Positions 27,155 to 36,147 of a DNA stretch of 64,000 nucleotides are shown in pieces. The translations under genes were made by a program, and so were the position numbers. The notes beneath the pieces are model-generated. The model was not told the origin of the DNA, made no database searches, and saw nothing but the letters and a program-made list of their open reading frames with translations. Numbering within the stretch: position 1 is the first letter of the stretch; each line of letters opens with the position of its first letter. The DNA comes from Planctomycetota bacterium (GTDB lineage: Bacteria; Planctomycetota; Brocadiia; JAADGH01): positions 24,209 through 88,208 of the forward strand of contig JAADGH010000011.1 in assembly GCA_013152475.1 (NCBI GenBank). Direction: 5' to 3'.

Positions 27155-27892
27155 TCAGCGGAGAACCCTATAGACGCGAAGGTCGGAGATCTCCACGTTG
27201 CTCTTATACAGGGCGAATCCCATCTTTCCTTCGTCAAAGGCAAAATCGTCCTGGTAGTCGTGCATCAGCCTGCCATCGACCCAGTATTTGATCCGGCCGT
27301 CACGCGCAAGCACGGAAATCCTGTAGGGGCGATTCAGATCGGGAAGCACCTCCCGGTTCTCGCTCACCTTCTCATATCCCGGACTCCGGCGAAGGCGCGC
27401 GTGGCTGTAGGTCCAGGTGAAGAAGTAGCCGCGGTACTGGTCGTCGCCGATCCGGTTCGGGCCGGTGCCCTCCTCGGCCAGTTTGCGATAGACCGTCAGG
27501 ATGTCCTCCCCCGTGGGTCCGGTCACGAGGAAACGCAGGTTGATGTTCTTTCCACCCTCCGGCATTTTGTCGGAGACCCAGGCCTTGTCCGGCGGCAGGA
27601 GTCGGGCGGTGAACTCCAGGTACAGGTCGCTCTCGAAGTCGCGCCTGCACCACAACGTCGAGCCGCCGGGGGCCCAGTGGCCGTACAACTTTCCCTTTTC
27701 CACCCACCACACCGTTGCCGGCGTCAGGTTCGCCCATTCGTTCATGGTGTCGAACTTTTCGCGGAAGATCCGCTGCACATAGAACCGCTCGCCGCCGATT
27801 CTCTTTCTCATCGGCAGCGCGCCGCAGCCTGCGGTCAGCAGAAGCAGTCCACACAGACCGACTCGGACTCGCTGTTCTCTCGTCTCCTTCAT
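27155..27892 (-). CDS. Lipoprotein with LamG/DUF1080-like beta-sandwich domain
   Basis: A 245-residue lipoprotein with a signal peptide and lipobox (LLLTAGCGA). The rest looks like a concanavalin-like jelly roll: FREKFDTMNEWANL, WWVEKGKLYGHWAPGG, DLYLEFTARL, RPYRISVLARDGRIKYWVDG and KMGFALYKSNVEISDLRVY. This order is typical of DUF1080/DUF6250 proteins, some of which bind or cleave glycans such as 3-keto-sugars. It ends three bases from the convergent gingipain-like gene. It is 50 bases downstream of the uronate-isomerase-like gene and probably co-transcribed with it. Confidence 0.72.
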   Translation of the reverse strand: MKETREQRVRVGLCGLLLLTAGCGALPMRKRIGGERFYVQRIFREKFDTMNEWANLTPATVWWVEKGKLYGHWAPGGSTLWCRRDFESDLYLEFTARLLPPDKAWVSDKMPEGGKNINLRFLVTGPTGEDILTVYRKLAEEGTGPNRIGDDQYRGYFFTWTYSHARLRRSPGYEKVSENREVLPDLNRPYRISVLARDGRIKYWVDGRLMHDYQDDFAFDEGKMGFALYKSNVEISDLRVYRVLR

Positions 27893-27942
27893 CGCACCTT
27901 CCCCTTGCTTGTCACGCGCGTATGCAGGCCCTGTGCATCACC

Positions 27943-29514
27943 TCACGCAACGCCATTCAGCGGAATGTGGTGAACCTTCGCCGGATTGGTCAGCAGTATC
28001 TGCCGCATAACATCGACCGCGGCATCGGACGTCATCGTGGATGCCGGGTCGTCCACCCTCTCCGCCAGGGCTGTCGCAATGGCCCACCGCACGGACCGGT
28101 ATTTTGCGGCAAGCATCTCCACAAAACGCGCATCGGTAAATCCACTGGCAATGGCGCTGATCGGTCCCATGCTCATCTGATCCGCCATCATCGCCGCGAT
28201 GTTGTGCTTCCGAAAGAAATGCCACCACGGTCCGACTGATATATTACCGACCTGCTTCGCCGCATTGGAGAAGTCCTTGTAGAGCTGCTCGTGCGCGATA
28301 ATATACTCAAAGTGGACATTCGGGTAGTTCTGCCAGACGGCGTATTCGTCCTGCGGAATGCCCGCCGCGTACATGGGGAAGCTTTGAATCTCCCGCGACG
28401 GGTCCATGAAGTAGGTCACGCCGATGGCGATCTGCAGGCACGAGCCATACTCCTCGCCGCTCTTCCGCAGATCGGCGCCGATCTCGTCGAGGGCCTCCAG
28501 CATGGCCTCGGTCATGAGCGCGCCCAGCTCCTTCAGGTCGGCGCCGCGAACGAAATCCTTCCGAAAGCGGATGGCGTTGTTGATGGACGCCATGCTGTAG
28601 GAGCGCCCGAGGCGATAGTCCATGGGGTGGAACATGTCGCTGTAGAGGATGCGGCTCTTCGGGTTGTGGGTGGGACTGTAGAGGATGTCGAAGAGGAATC
28701 GCTTCACTCCCTCCTTCAGATCGGCGCCCTTCCTGATCGTGATGCCAAGCATTTCCTCCAGGTTGACAAGAAACTTTTCCGCCTCGTATTTATGACCGCC
28801 GGTGAACAGGCCGAAGTCCGTCGCGCCCTCCGGCCAGACGAGGTAGTTCGCGTCGAACATGTTGTAGGCCTCCGGGTGCGTCGCGTGCGCGAGGTTCACC
28901 TTCTTCACGCGCGCGTCCCTCGCGTCGAGGGGGATCTTGTCCCGGTTCTCGATGCTGGTCACATATCGAACGATGTTGTTGTCACTCAGGATGGTCTCCG
29001 CAAGGGCCGGATCGTTGCGCTGTTTCTTGACGGCGTTGTACACGGCGTCGTACCTCTTTGGATCGAGCGGGTCAAGGTCGGCCGCGCCATCGTAGAGCCG
29101 GAACATGAAGCGGAGCCATTCGGCATATTCCGTATATCGGGAGTCGTGCAGCTCCTCGATGAGCATGCGCCCGACCTCCTTGCGCTCCTTTTCTGAATTC
29201 TTGCCCAAGCCGGAAATTATCGCGTCCAGACGCCCGCGCCGGCCTTCGGCCACCTCGGCAAACCACGAATAGAAACATCCGTGGGCGACATCCATCATCG
29301 TCCGGCGCACGAGTCGTTTTTGTTTCAGGCCGGCGCGAATGATGTGGGAGGGATAGGCGTTCACCGACGCCTGCGTCCCGGCCAGGTTCTGCGATGCCAG
29401 CTCCCGGTCGAAGTCCGTCAGGTCGTCCTGAACGTGGGTGTGGGAATCGACGACGGGCATGCGGCAGGCCTCGTCGAACAGTCGCTCAATCGTCTCGCGT
29501 TTCGCCCAGGTCAT
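27943..29514 (-). CDS. Amidohydrolase-superfamily protein, uronate-isomerase-like
   Basis: A 523-residue protein. The N-terminal MPVVDSHTHVQDDLTDFDR carries the H-x-H metal motif at the end of the first barrel strand. Large size, helical insertions and late barrel motifs (FPMYAAGIPQDEYAVWQNYP, VGPWWHFFRKHNIAAMM) resemble UxaC-type glucuronate/galacturonate isomerases rather than ordinary amidohydrolases. Uronate isomerases turn hexuronates into ketouronates. Neighbours (Gfo/Idh, sugar isomerase, lectin-like lipoprotein) support a sugar-catabolic role. The exact substrate is uncertain. Confidence 0.72.
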   Translation of the reverse strand: MTWAKRETIERLFDEACRMPVVDSHTHVQDDLTDFDRELASQNLAGTQASVNAYPSHIIRAGLKQKRLVRRTMMDVAHGCFYSWFAEVAEGRRGRLDAIISGLGKNSEKERKEVGRMLIEELHDSRYTEYAEWLRFMFRLYDGAADLDPLDPKRYDAVYNAVKKQRNDPALAETILSDNNIVRYVTSIENRDKIPLDARDARVKKVNLAHATHPEAYNMFDANYLVWPEGATDFGLFTGGHKYEAEKFLVNLEEMLGITIRKGADLKEGVKRFLFDILYSPTHNPKSRILYSDMFHPMDYRLGRSYSMASINNAIRFRKDFVRGADLKELGALMTEAMLEALDEIGADLRKSGEEYGSCLQIAIGVTYFMDPSREIQSFPMYAAGIPQDEYAVWQNYPNVHFEYIIAHEQLYKDFSNAAKQVGNISVGPWWHFFRKHNIAAMMADQMSMGPISAIASGFTDARFVEMLAAKYRSVRWAIATALAERVDDPASTMTSDAAVDVMRQILLTNPAKVHHIPLNGVA

Positions 29515-29561
29515 CTGGTCTCTCCTGAATCGTGCGATCTGTGTTTGGCTCCATGGCGCGC

Positions 29562-29590
29562 ATTCTACTCTTCCGCAGGGAACGAGTCAA
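29562..29590 (-). promoter_or_regulatory. Promoter of the uronate-isomerase-like gene
   Basis: Minus strand: TTGACT (29585-29590), a 17-base spacer and TAGAAT (29562-29567), about 40 bases upstream of the ATG at 29514. Confidence 0.65.
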
Positions 29591-29611
29591 GGTGCGTCGG
29601 CATCCTCGTGA

Positions 29612-29640
29612 TTGACAAGACCCATTTCCCTTGGTAGTAT
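29612..29640 (+). promoter_or_regulatory. Promoter of the M19 dipeptidase gene
   Basis: TTGACA (29612-29617), a 17-base spacer and TAGTAT (29635-29640). A TTG inside the -35 box opens the same reading frame, but it cannot be the start codon if this promoter is used. Confidence 0.7.
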
Positions 29641-29677
29641 CGCATCCCGTTCGTTTTTCCAGAGAAAGGAACCTGCC

Positions 29678-30700
29678 TTGAGCAAACACGACGCCAAATC
29701 ACACGCAAGGAGAATTCACCGAGAGGCCATCCTCATCGACGGCCACAACGACCACATCATGCTCAAGTGCGAGCAGGGCAAGCCGATCGACCTGATGAAG
29801 GTCAACCGGAAATACCATAGCGACGCCCCCCGCCTCCTGAAGGGCGGCATGACGGCGTCGCTGTTCATGGTCGATGGCCATGATCTGGCCCGGTCCATGA
29901 TGATCGTCGAGCGCGCGCTCCGCGAGATCGCACGTCATCCGAAGCATCTCATGCAAGTCACCCGCACCGCCGACATCCGGAGGGCAAAGCGCACCGGCCG
30001 CCTCGGTATCATGCTGACATGGGAAAGCGGGATGGCCCTGTGCAACAACATCGACATCCTCCGGCTCGCCTATCGCCTCGGCATCCGATCCATCACCCTG
30101 ACACACTTCGAGGGTGGATGCCAATTCGCCCTGCAGGGGACGCCGAGCTACTTCGGCTACTGCACGCCGGAAGACCGAGCGAGCTTCCGTCGCACGATGA
30201 AGGGCCTTACCTCCTTCGGCAGGCAGGTGGTGAAGGAGATGAACCGCCTGGGGATGCTCGTGGACCTGGCGCACATCAATGACGCGGCGTTCTACGATGT
30301 GATCGAGATCACGGAAAAACCGGCCGTCTCGACGCACGGCGGCGTGTTCGCGTGCGCGCCGCATGCACGCTGTCTGACGGACGATCAGATCCGCGCCATC
30401 GCTCGGACGGACGGCCTTCTCGGCATCGCGTTCTATCACAAGTTCATCTCCAGGAAAAGGGCGACCGTGGACAAAATCGTGGATCAAATGGCCTACGTCG
30501 CCGACCTTGTCGGAATCAAGCATGTGGGGATCGGGAGCGATTTCGACGGTCTGGGCGAGGGGGTGTGGCCCGTGATCCGAACGGCCGACCGTCTGCCGAC
30601 ATTGACCGAGGCCATGGTTCGGCGCGGCTTCAGCGACGCCGAAATCAAGAAGGTGCTCGGGGGGAATTTCCTTCGCGTGCTCAAGGCGACAATCGGCTGA
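29678..30700 (+). CDS. Membrane dipeptidase family (M19) protein
   Basis: A 340-residue renal-dipeptidase-like zinc hydrolase. The start is taken as TTG at 29678, placed seven to eight bases after AGAAAGGA and downstream of the promoter. Metal ligands are visible: the H-x-D of LIDGHNDHI, the bridging Glu of GIMLTWESG, His in VDLAHIND, His in VSTHGGVF and the conserved Asp of GIGSDFDGLGEG. M19 enzymes cleave dipeptides, including D-residue ones. There is no signal peptide, so it is cytoplasmic here. It ends directly against the convergent sugar-binding gene with no spacer. Confidence 0.9.
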   Translation: MSKHDAKSHARRIHREAILIDGHNDHIMLKCEQGKPIDLMKVNRKYHSDAPRLLKGGMTASLFMVDGHDLARSMMIVERALREIARHPKHLMQVTRTADIRRAKRTGRLGIMLTWESGMALCNNIDILRLAYRLGIRSITLTHFEGGCQFALQGTPSYFGYCTPEDRASFRRTMKGLTSFGRQVVKEMNRLGMLVDLAHINDAAFYDVIEITEKPAVSTHGGVFACAPHARCLTDDQIRAIARTDGLLGIAFYHKFISRKRATVDKIVDQMAYVADLVGIKHVGIGSDFDGLGEGVWPVIRTADRLPTLTEAMVRRGFSDAEIKKVLGGNFLRVLKATIG

Positions 30701-31633
30701 CTACTTTGGGGGTGTTCCCGCCTCGACGAGGTCCCACGGGGTGGCGGTCTCGCTTGGAAGGCTCTGCCCGGCCAGGAGTTTCCTCGCCAGCTCGACAGCG
30801 GTCCGTCCCAACGCGGCCGGATGCATGTCCAGCGCAGCCGCCAGGCGTCCGGCGCTCAAGGCCGCCTCAACCTCCTGATCCCGGCCAAACCCAACGACAA
30901 CAACATCCTTCTCTTTCCCGCCCGCCTTGAGGCCCTCCAGCGCGCCGAGGGTCATGGCGCGATTGACTGCAAACATCCCCCTCAAGTTGGGATGCTTCTT
31001 CAGGATGTCGCCCACGGCCTTGGCCGCATCTTTTCGCCGCCAGTTGGCCGACTGCTGCGCCGCAACCGAGACGCCCGCCGCCTCCGTGCACGCACCAAGG
31101 AACCCCTGAACGCACAGGTCGCCGCTCAACACGCCGGCAACCCCCGTCAATACCGCGACCTCGCCCTTGCCGCCGAGTCGCTGGACGAGATACTCTCCTG
31201 CTCTCTTCCCAGCGGCCCTATGGTCCGGGCCGACGAAGGGAATGGCGACGCCCTGTTGTTTCATCAGCGCCTGGTCGAGAGGCGTGTCGATGGTGAGGAC
31301 CGCGATGCCCTTCTCCTTCGCTTTTTTCAGCACGCCCACCAGCGCCTTCGAGTCGGCAGGCGCGATGATAATGACACCGACCCGTTTGATGATCTCATTC
31401 TTGACAAGGGCGATCTGGCGCTCGACGTAGGTCTCCCGCTCGATACCGAGGACAAGCAAATCCAGGTTCAGATCGACCGCCGCCGCCTGCGCGCCCTGCA
31501 CAAGCGACACATAGAATGGGTCTTCGAGCGATGTGACGAACAGCGTCACCTTCCGTGACTTGAGCCCGCCCTGCGGTGAACATGAGGTTATCAGACAAAT
31601 GCCAAGCGCCGCCACGAGCAGTAGCCGATTCAT
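30701..31633 (-). CDS. Sugar-binding (RbsB-like) periplasmic lipoprotein
   Basis: A 310-residue type I periplasmic binding protein with a lipobox (CLITSCSPQ). FVTSLEDPFYVSLVQGAQAAA, VGVIIIAPADSKALVGVL, IPFVGPDHRAAGKRAGEYL and MFAVNRAMTLGALEGLK follow the RbsB/LacI pattern. It would normally capture a sugar for an ABC importer, but no permease or ATPase gene is next to it. Its ATG overlaps the tsaB stop, so it is the third gene of trpE-tsaB-binding protein. Confidence 0.87.
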   Translation of the reverse strand: MNRLLLVAALGICLITSCSPQGGLKSRKVTLFVTSLEDPFYVSLVQGAQAAAVDLNLDLLVLGIERETYVERQIALVKNEIIKRVGVIIIAPADSKALVGVLKKAKEKGIAVLTIDTPLDQALMKQQGVAIPFVGPDHRAAGKRAGEYLVQRLGGKGEVAVLTGVAGVLSGDLCVQGFLGACTEAAGVSVAAQQSANWRRKDAAKAVGDILKKHPNLRGMFAVNRAMTLGALEGLKAGGKEKDVVVVGFGRDQEVEAALSAGRLAAALDMHPAALGRTAVELARKLLAGQSLPSETATPWDLVEAGTPPK

Positions 31634-32328
31634 TTCTCTCCTCCCGCCTGTATCTGTTCCTGCTTCTCACGCCACTTGTCCTCCGCCTCGGGCCGGCGGA
31701 GGTACAGGGGAACCAGCGACAAAGAATCGTCGCGCTGTCCGGCCATGTAAAGCGCGCGCCCGAGCGCCGCTACGACCGCGGCCCGCGGCCGCCACAGCGA
31801 CTCATCGGCGATAGTGAACCCGCGCCGCTCGAACACGTCGGCATAGTAGGCCAACCCATCCCCCAACACAAAGGCGCCCGGCGAAAGCGTCTGCGCAAGC
31901 TCCTGCGGATGGACAACACGGTGGTCGCCCTGTCGGTTCCGAGAACCGTCATACCGGCACGTATAGACCTGCTTCCGTTTCGCATCCACCACGGGGCAGA
32001 CCACCTCCGCATCGTCCGGCGCGTTGCGCGCCAGCACGTCGAGCGACGGCACGGCCACGACCGGTGTGCCGAGGGCATAGGCAATCGTTTTCACGGCTGC
32101 GACACCGACACGAAGGCCGGTGTAGGACCCCGGCCCGATGCTTACGGCAATCAGCTCGACCTCGGCAAGACCCCATCCCACACGCTCAAGGAGGGCCTTC
32201 ATTCTCGGCACGAGCTCCCGCCCATGGACCATCCCCTGCTCGAAGGACTCTTCAGCAAGCACATCGGGGCCCTCTGCAACGGCAACGGAGCCGACTACGT
32301 GTGAGGTCTCAATGGCGAGGGTTTTCAT
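31630..32328 (-). CDS. tsaB: tRNA threonylcarbamoyladenosine biosynthesis protein TsaB
   Basis: A 232-residue TsaB (YeaZ), the partner of TsaD in making t6A at position 37 of ANN-decoding tRNAs. The ASKHA-fold N-terminus reads MKTLAIETSHVVGSVAVAEG, and SIGPGSYTGLRVGVAAVKTI is the family signature. ATG at 32328 is the natural start; longer frames extend into trpE. It lies 16 bases after trpE and overlaps the next gene by four bases. Confidence 0.92.
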   Translation of the reverse strand: MKTLAIETSHVVGSVAVAEGPDVLAEESFEQGMVHGRELVPRMKALLERVGWGLAEVELIAVSIGPGSYTGLRVGVAAVKTIAYALGTPVVAVPSLDVLARNAPDDAEVVCPVVDAKRKQVYTCRYDGSRNRQGDHRVVHPQELAQTLSPGAFVLGDGLAYYADVFERRGFTIADESLWRPRAAVVAALGRALYMAGQRDDSLSLVPLYLRRPEAEDKWREKQEQIQAGGEK

Positions 32329-32344
32329 CAGAGAGAATCGGAGG

Positions 32345-33835
32345 TTACAAGCCTTGTTCCGCGGTTTCCAGCGCCTTGAACATCGCTTTCGCCTTGTTGA
32401 TGGTTTCCTCGTACTCCCGTTCGGGCACCGAGTCGGCGACGATCCCGCCGCCCGCCTGCACATAGGCCGTATTGTTTTTCAGGAGCATGGTTCGGATGGT
32501 GATGCAGGTGTTCATGTTGCCGTAGTAATCGATGCAGCCGACCGCTCCTCCGTACGGTCCGCGCCGGGTCGGCTCGAGCTCGTCGAGGATTTCCATCGCC
32601 CGGATCTTCGGCGCGCCGCTCAACGTGCCCGCAGGAAACGCGGCCCGGAAGGCGTCGAACGCGGTCTTTCCCGCCTGGAGCTGACCGGACACCTGCGATG
32701 TGAGATGCATGACATGGCTGAACCGTTCGACGATCATCTCCTCTTCGATCTTGACCGTTTTGTACCGGGCGACCCGGCCGACATCGTTTCGGCCCAGGTC
32801 GACGAGCATGACGTGCTCGGCCCGTTCCTTCGGGTCGGCCTTCAGCTCCTTCTCCAGGGCCAGGTCCTCCTCCGGTGTGCTCCCGCGCCGCCGAGTCCCC
32901 GCGATGGGCCGAACCAATACCTTCCCGTTCTCCACCCTGACCATCACCTCCGGTGACGCGCCGATCAGCCGGGCCTCGCCCATCCGGAGATAGAACATGT
33001 AGGGGGACGGATTGATGACCCGCGCGGCACGGTAGATGTCGAAGGGCTTCGCGCTCACGTGCGTCTGGAGCCGTTGGGAGAGGACGACCTGGAAGATATC
33101 GCCCGCGCGAATGTATTCCTTGCACTTCCTGACCGCGTCACGATAGTCGGCCTTCTCGAAGTTCGATTCAAACTGCATCTTCGGATCGCCGGCCGGGCGG
33201 ATGTCGTCGCTGATCACCGCCACGGGTTGGCTGAGCCGCTTGACGGTGGCGTCGATGCGCGCCACGGCGGCGTCGTAAACCTCCCGGGGAGCCTTCCCGT
33301 CCAGGCGCGCCGCCGCCACCACCTTCACCGTCTTGTTCAGGTGATCGAAGGCAATGACCAGATCGTAAAACATGAAGAACAGGTCCGGCATCTCCAGGTC
33401 GTCGGGCGGCGCATCGGGAAGATACTCCACGTAGCGGACGGCGTCGTATGCGGCGTACCCGACGGCCATGCAGCAGAAGCTCGGCACCCCTTTGATCGGG
33501 ACCGCCTTTAGCTCCTTGACGGCGGCCTCCAGGTTTGCGATGGGGTCGTCGGATTCCGTTTCATGCTTTTCACCATCCTTCGTGATCGTCACTTTTTCCC
33601 TGCGGCTGGAAAAAAGCATGAAGGGATTGCATCCAAGGAAGGAATAGCGCCCGACTTCCTCCCCCCCGCTCGCGCTCTCAAGGAGAAACGCATACTCCGA
33701 CTCTCCCATCGATCCAAATGCCGACACGGGGGTGATGGTGTCGGCAAGGAGCTGACGATAGACCGGTATCACGTTGCCCTGCCGGGCAAGTTCCTTGAAT
33801 TCATCGTAGCTGGGATAGTGTATGACCTTGGACAT
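32345..33835 (-). CDS. trpE: Anthranilate synthase component I
   Basis: A 496-residue chorismate-utilising enzyme making anthranilate from chorismate with glutamine-derived ammonia. The N-terminal [19 protein letters not shown] holds the LLES motif used in tryptophan feedback binding. The catalytic half has [63 protein letters not shown] and [14 protein letters not shown]. No trpG lies nearby. An upstream in-frame codon at 33877 falls in the -35 box, so ATG at 33835 is the start. The paralogue PabB cannot be fully excluded, but LLES and length favour TrpE. Confidence 0.92.
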   Translation of the reverse strand: MSKVIHYPSYDEFKELARQGNVIPVYRQLLADTITPVSAFGSMGESEYAFLLESASGGEEVGRYSFLGCNPFMLFSSRREKVTITKDGEKHETESDDPIANLEAAVKELKAVPIKGVPSFCCMAVGYAAYDAVRYVEYLPDAPPDDLEMPDLFFMFYDLVIAFDHLNKTVKVVAAARLDGKAPREVYDAAVARIDATVKRLSQPVAVISDDIRPAGDPKMQFESNFEKADYRDAVRKCKEYIRAGDIFQVVLSQRLQTHVSAKPFDIYRAARVINPSPYMFYLRMGEARLIGASPEVMVRVENGKVLVRPIAGTRRRGSTPEEDLALEKELKADPKERAEHVMLVDLGRNDVGRVARYKTVKIEEEMIVERFSHVMHLTSQVSGQLQAGKTAFDAFRAAFPAGTLSGAPKIRAMEILDELEPTRRGPYGGAVGCIDYYGNMNTCITIRTMLLKNNTAYVQAGGGIVADSVPEREYEETINKAKAMFKALETAEQGL

Positions 33836-33848
33836 TGTTGGAGTGTGG

Positions 33849-33877
33849 AGTCTAACAGATGGTCTGCATCTTGTCAA
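33849..33877 (-). promoter_or_regulatory. Promoter of trpE-tsaB
   Basis: Minus strand: TTGACA (33872-33877), a 17-base spacer and TAGACT (33849-33854). The expected transcript start is only about seven bases before the trpE ATG, leaving no room for an attenuator. Confidence 0.65.
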
Positions 33878-33903
33878 GCTTCCCGGCGATACGCCTAAAT
33901 CAG

Positions 33904-33932
33904 TTGACGGGCCTCGCTCTCGATGCTATATT
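33904..33932 (+). promoter_or_regulatory. Promoter of thrC
   Basis: TTGACG (33904-33909), a 17-base spacer and TATATT (33927-33932), followed by AGGAGGG and ATG at 33966. It is divergent from the trpE promoter, with 26 bases between the two -35 boxes. Confidence 0.7.
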
Positions 33933-33965
33933 GACTTTATTAAATCACTCTCAGGAGGGAAGATC

Positions 33966-35300
33966 ATGGAATACCGCGCGTGGTTCCAGTGTATCAAGGG
34001 CTGCGATCCGACGTATGATCTGACGGACATCATTTACGAATGCCCGAACTGTGGGTCGCTGCTTGAGGTCCGCCACGATGTGGAGCGCCTGCAGGCCCGC
34101 AGCGCCGCGGCTTGGATCAAGCTGTTCGACGACCGCTGGCGCCGCACGGAATGGCCCTACGGCAGCTCCGTTTGGGGCAAGAAGGAATGGATCTGCCCCA
34201 ACGTGCACAACGACAACGTCGTCTCCATGTATGAGGGCGGCACGAATCTTTTCTGGGCCGAGCGCTTTGCCAAGAGCGTAGGCATGGACGACCTGTGGAT
34301 CAAGCAGTGCGGCAACGCGCACACGGGGTCCTTCAAAGACCTCGGCATGACGGTCCTGGTCTCCATGGTCAAGCAGATGCTCGCGGAGGGCAAGAAGATC
34401 AAGGGCATCGCCTGCGCCTCTACGGGGGACACCTCTGCCGCGCTCGCCGCCTACTGCGCGGCGGCGGGCCTCCAGGCCATCGTTTTCCTGCCGAAGGACA
34501 AGGTGTCGACGTCGCAGCTCATCCAGCCCATCGCCAACGGCGCACTGACGCTCTCCATCGACACCGACTTCGACGGCTGCATGAAGATCGTCAAGGACGT
34601 GTGTCGCGAGAACAACATCTACCTGGCCAACTCGATGAACTCGCTGCGCGTCGAGGGGCAAAAAACACTCAGCATCGAGCTCGTCCAGCAGTTCGACTGG
34701 GAAGTGCCCGATTGGGTGATCATCCCGGTGGGAAATCTCGGAAACATCAGTGCCATCGGCAAGGGGTTCCTTATGATGCGCGAGCTGGGCATCATCAGCC
34801 GCCTGCCCCGGCTGGTGGCGGCCCAGTCGGCCAACGCCAATCCCCTCTACCTCAGCTACCAGACGGGGTTCAAGTGCTTTGAGCCGGTCAAGGCCAAGCC
34901 CACCCTTGCGAGTGCGATCCAGATCGGCGACCCGGTGAGCATCCACAAGGCGATCCCCGTCCTGCAGGAGTTCGACGGCATCGTGGAACAGGCCACCGAA
35001 GACGAGCTGGCCAACGCATCCGCCCTGGCCGACCGCAGCGGCTTGTTCAACTGTCCGCACACGGGCGTGGCGCTGGCCGTTCTGCTCAAGCTGAACGAAC
35101 GCAAGATGTTCGCGCCCCACGATCGTATCGTGGTGATCTCAACCGCACACGGGTTGAAGTTCCCCGACTTCAAGGTGCGCTATCACCGGGGGGAGTTGAA
35201 GGGAGTCACGTCACGCTATGCGAACCCGCCCGTGGAGCTGCCGGCGGACTATGATGCCGTGACCAAGGTCATCGACGAGCGCGTGCAGGCGATGAAATAA
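33966..35300 (+). CDS. thrC: Threonine synthase
   Basis: A 444-residue PLP enzyme that makes threonine from O-phosphohomoserine. An N-terminal zinc-ribbon-like segment ([20 protein letters not shown]) is usual for the archaeal/plant-like ThrC class. The PLP lysine is in [14 protein letters not shown], and [18 protein letters not shown] is the phosphate loop. [17 protein letters not shown] and [11 protein letters not shown] are further family segments. AGGAGGG eight bases upstream fixes the ATG at 33966. It ends 13 bases from a convergent gene. Confidence 0.93.
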   Translation: MEYRAWFQCIKGCDPTYDLTDIIYECPNCGSLLEVRHDVERLQARSAAAWIKLFDDRWRRTEWPYGSSVWGKKEWICPNVHNDNVVSMYEGGTNLFWAERFAKSVGMDDLWIKQCGNAHTGSFKDLGMTVLVSMVKQMLAEGKKIKGIACASTGDTSAALAAYCAAAGLQAIVFLPKDKVSTSQLIQPIANGALTLSIDTDFDGCMKIVKDVCRENNIYLANSMNSLRVEGQKTLSIELVQQFDWEVPDWVIIPVGNLGNISAIGKGFLMMRELGIISRLPRLVAAQSANANPLYLSYQTGFKCFEPVKAKPTLASAIQIGDPVSIHKAIPVLQEFDGIVEQATEDELANASALADRSGLFNCPHTGVALAVLLKLNERKMFAPHDRIVVISTAHGLKFPDFKVRYHRGELKGVTSRYANPPVELPADYDAVTKVIDERVQAMK

Positions 35301-35313
35301 CTTCCGCCTGCGG

Positions 35314-35886
35314 TTATCGCTTTCCGAAGGGGCGAAGCGAGTACGGGCTCGTCCGAGGCGGGTATCCGTTCATGGTCGTGCTGCGCGGGGCGTAGAACGT
35401 TGACGCAGTGCTTCGAGGATAATAGCGCCCCCCGCCATAGCCGGCATAGGGCGTGCCGCTCCTGTGATACGGATAGTAGTTTGTGCCGCCATAGGCCATA
35501 TAGGGCGTCCCACGCCTGTAGTGCGGGTAGCTGTTCATGCTACCATAAGCGCGATAGCGGTGCGCATAATAAGGATAGGGGTAATAGTTAGGGTAATAGC
35601 CGTACGACGGATAGTACCCGTACCCCGGATACCAGGGCGAGTAGTATCCCCCATAACAATATGGCCTATAGTACGGCCCATAGTATCCACTGTTGTAGTA
35701 CGGCATATATCCATAGTACTGCGGGCCATAGCACGGACCATAGTACCCTCCGTACCCATAGTAACCGCCGTAGTAGCCAGTCCCGCCGAAGTTGAACCAG
35801 ATGGCCCAATCGCCGGCGGCGGCATCCGTAGGCGTCAGGAGGCCCAGCGCCAGCACGCAAAGAGTGATCAGCAAGTACTTTCGCAT
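35314..35886 (-). CDS. Secreted Tyr/Gly-rich low-complexity protein
   Basis: A 190-residue exported protein. The ATG at 35886 with GGGAGGG upstream gives a signal peptide (MRKYLLITLCVLALGLL, cleavage near DAAAG). The mature part is dominated by Tyr, Gly and Pro in short GYYG/YYPYG-type repeats up to about residue 110, then by two copies of an R-x-GTPY-x-YGG-x-x-YYP unit. The few charged residues are mainly Arg. Such sequences occur in surface, matrix or spore-coat-like proteins, but no enzyme or binding domain is visible and no function can be assigned. Confidence 0.75.
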   Translation of the reverse strand: MRKYLLITLCVLALGLLTPTDAAAGDWAIWFNFGGTGYYGGYYGYGGYYGPCYGPQYYGYMPYYNSGYYGPYYRPYCYGGYYSPWYPGYGYYPSYGYYPNYYPYPYYAHRYRAYGSMNSYPHYRRGTPYMAYGGTNYYPYHRSGTPYAGYGGGRYYPRSTASTFYAPRSTTMNGYPPRTSPYSLRPFGKR

Positions 35887-36056
35887 AACCGCCCTCCCTA
35901 TGATTCGACTCAACATTCCGGAAAATAATATTTTATGACAACCAAGGGAACCCACGTCACGTATATATCGCTCCCGTCCTCTCTCTTTATTTTAACCCAA
36001 TTTCGCGAAATGTCAAGGAACTGTTGGATAGAACTTTTCACCGCGCGATTTCAGAG

Positions 36057-36087
36057 ATGACATGGTGCGGGTTGTAGGGAAATTCCT
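36057..36087 (+). repeat. Imperfect 31-base direct repeat, copy 1
   Basis: This segment (core GGTGCGGGTTGT) matches 38329-38359 at 28 of 31 bases in the same orientation. The two copies lie on either side of the DUF5696 gene. The surrounding 35887-36147 gap is otherwise AT-rich and holds no gene that I can see. Confidence 0.6.
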
Positions 36088-36147
36088 CAGCCGGATCTCC
36101 TTGACGAGATACGACAATACGCTTGATTGCGCAGACCGAGCTCTCCC

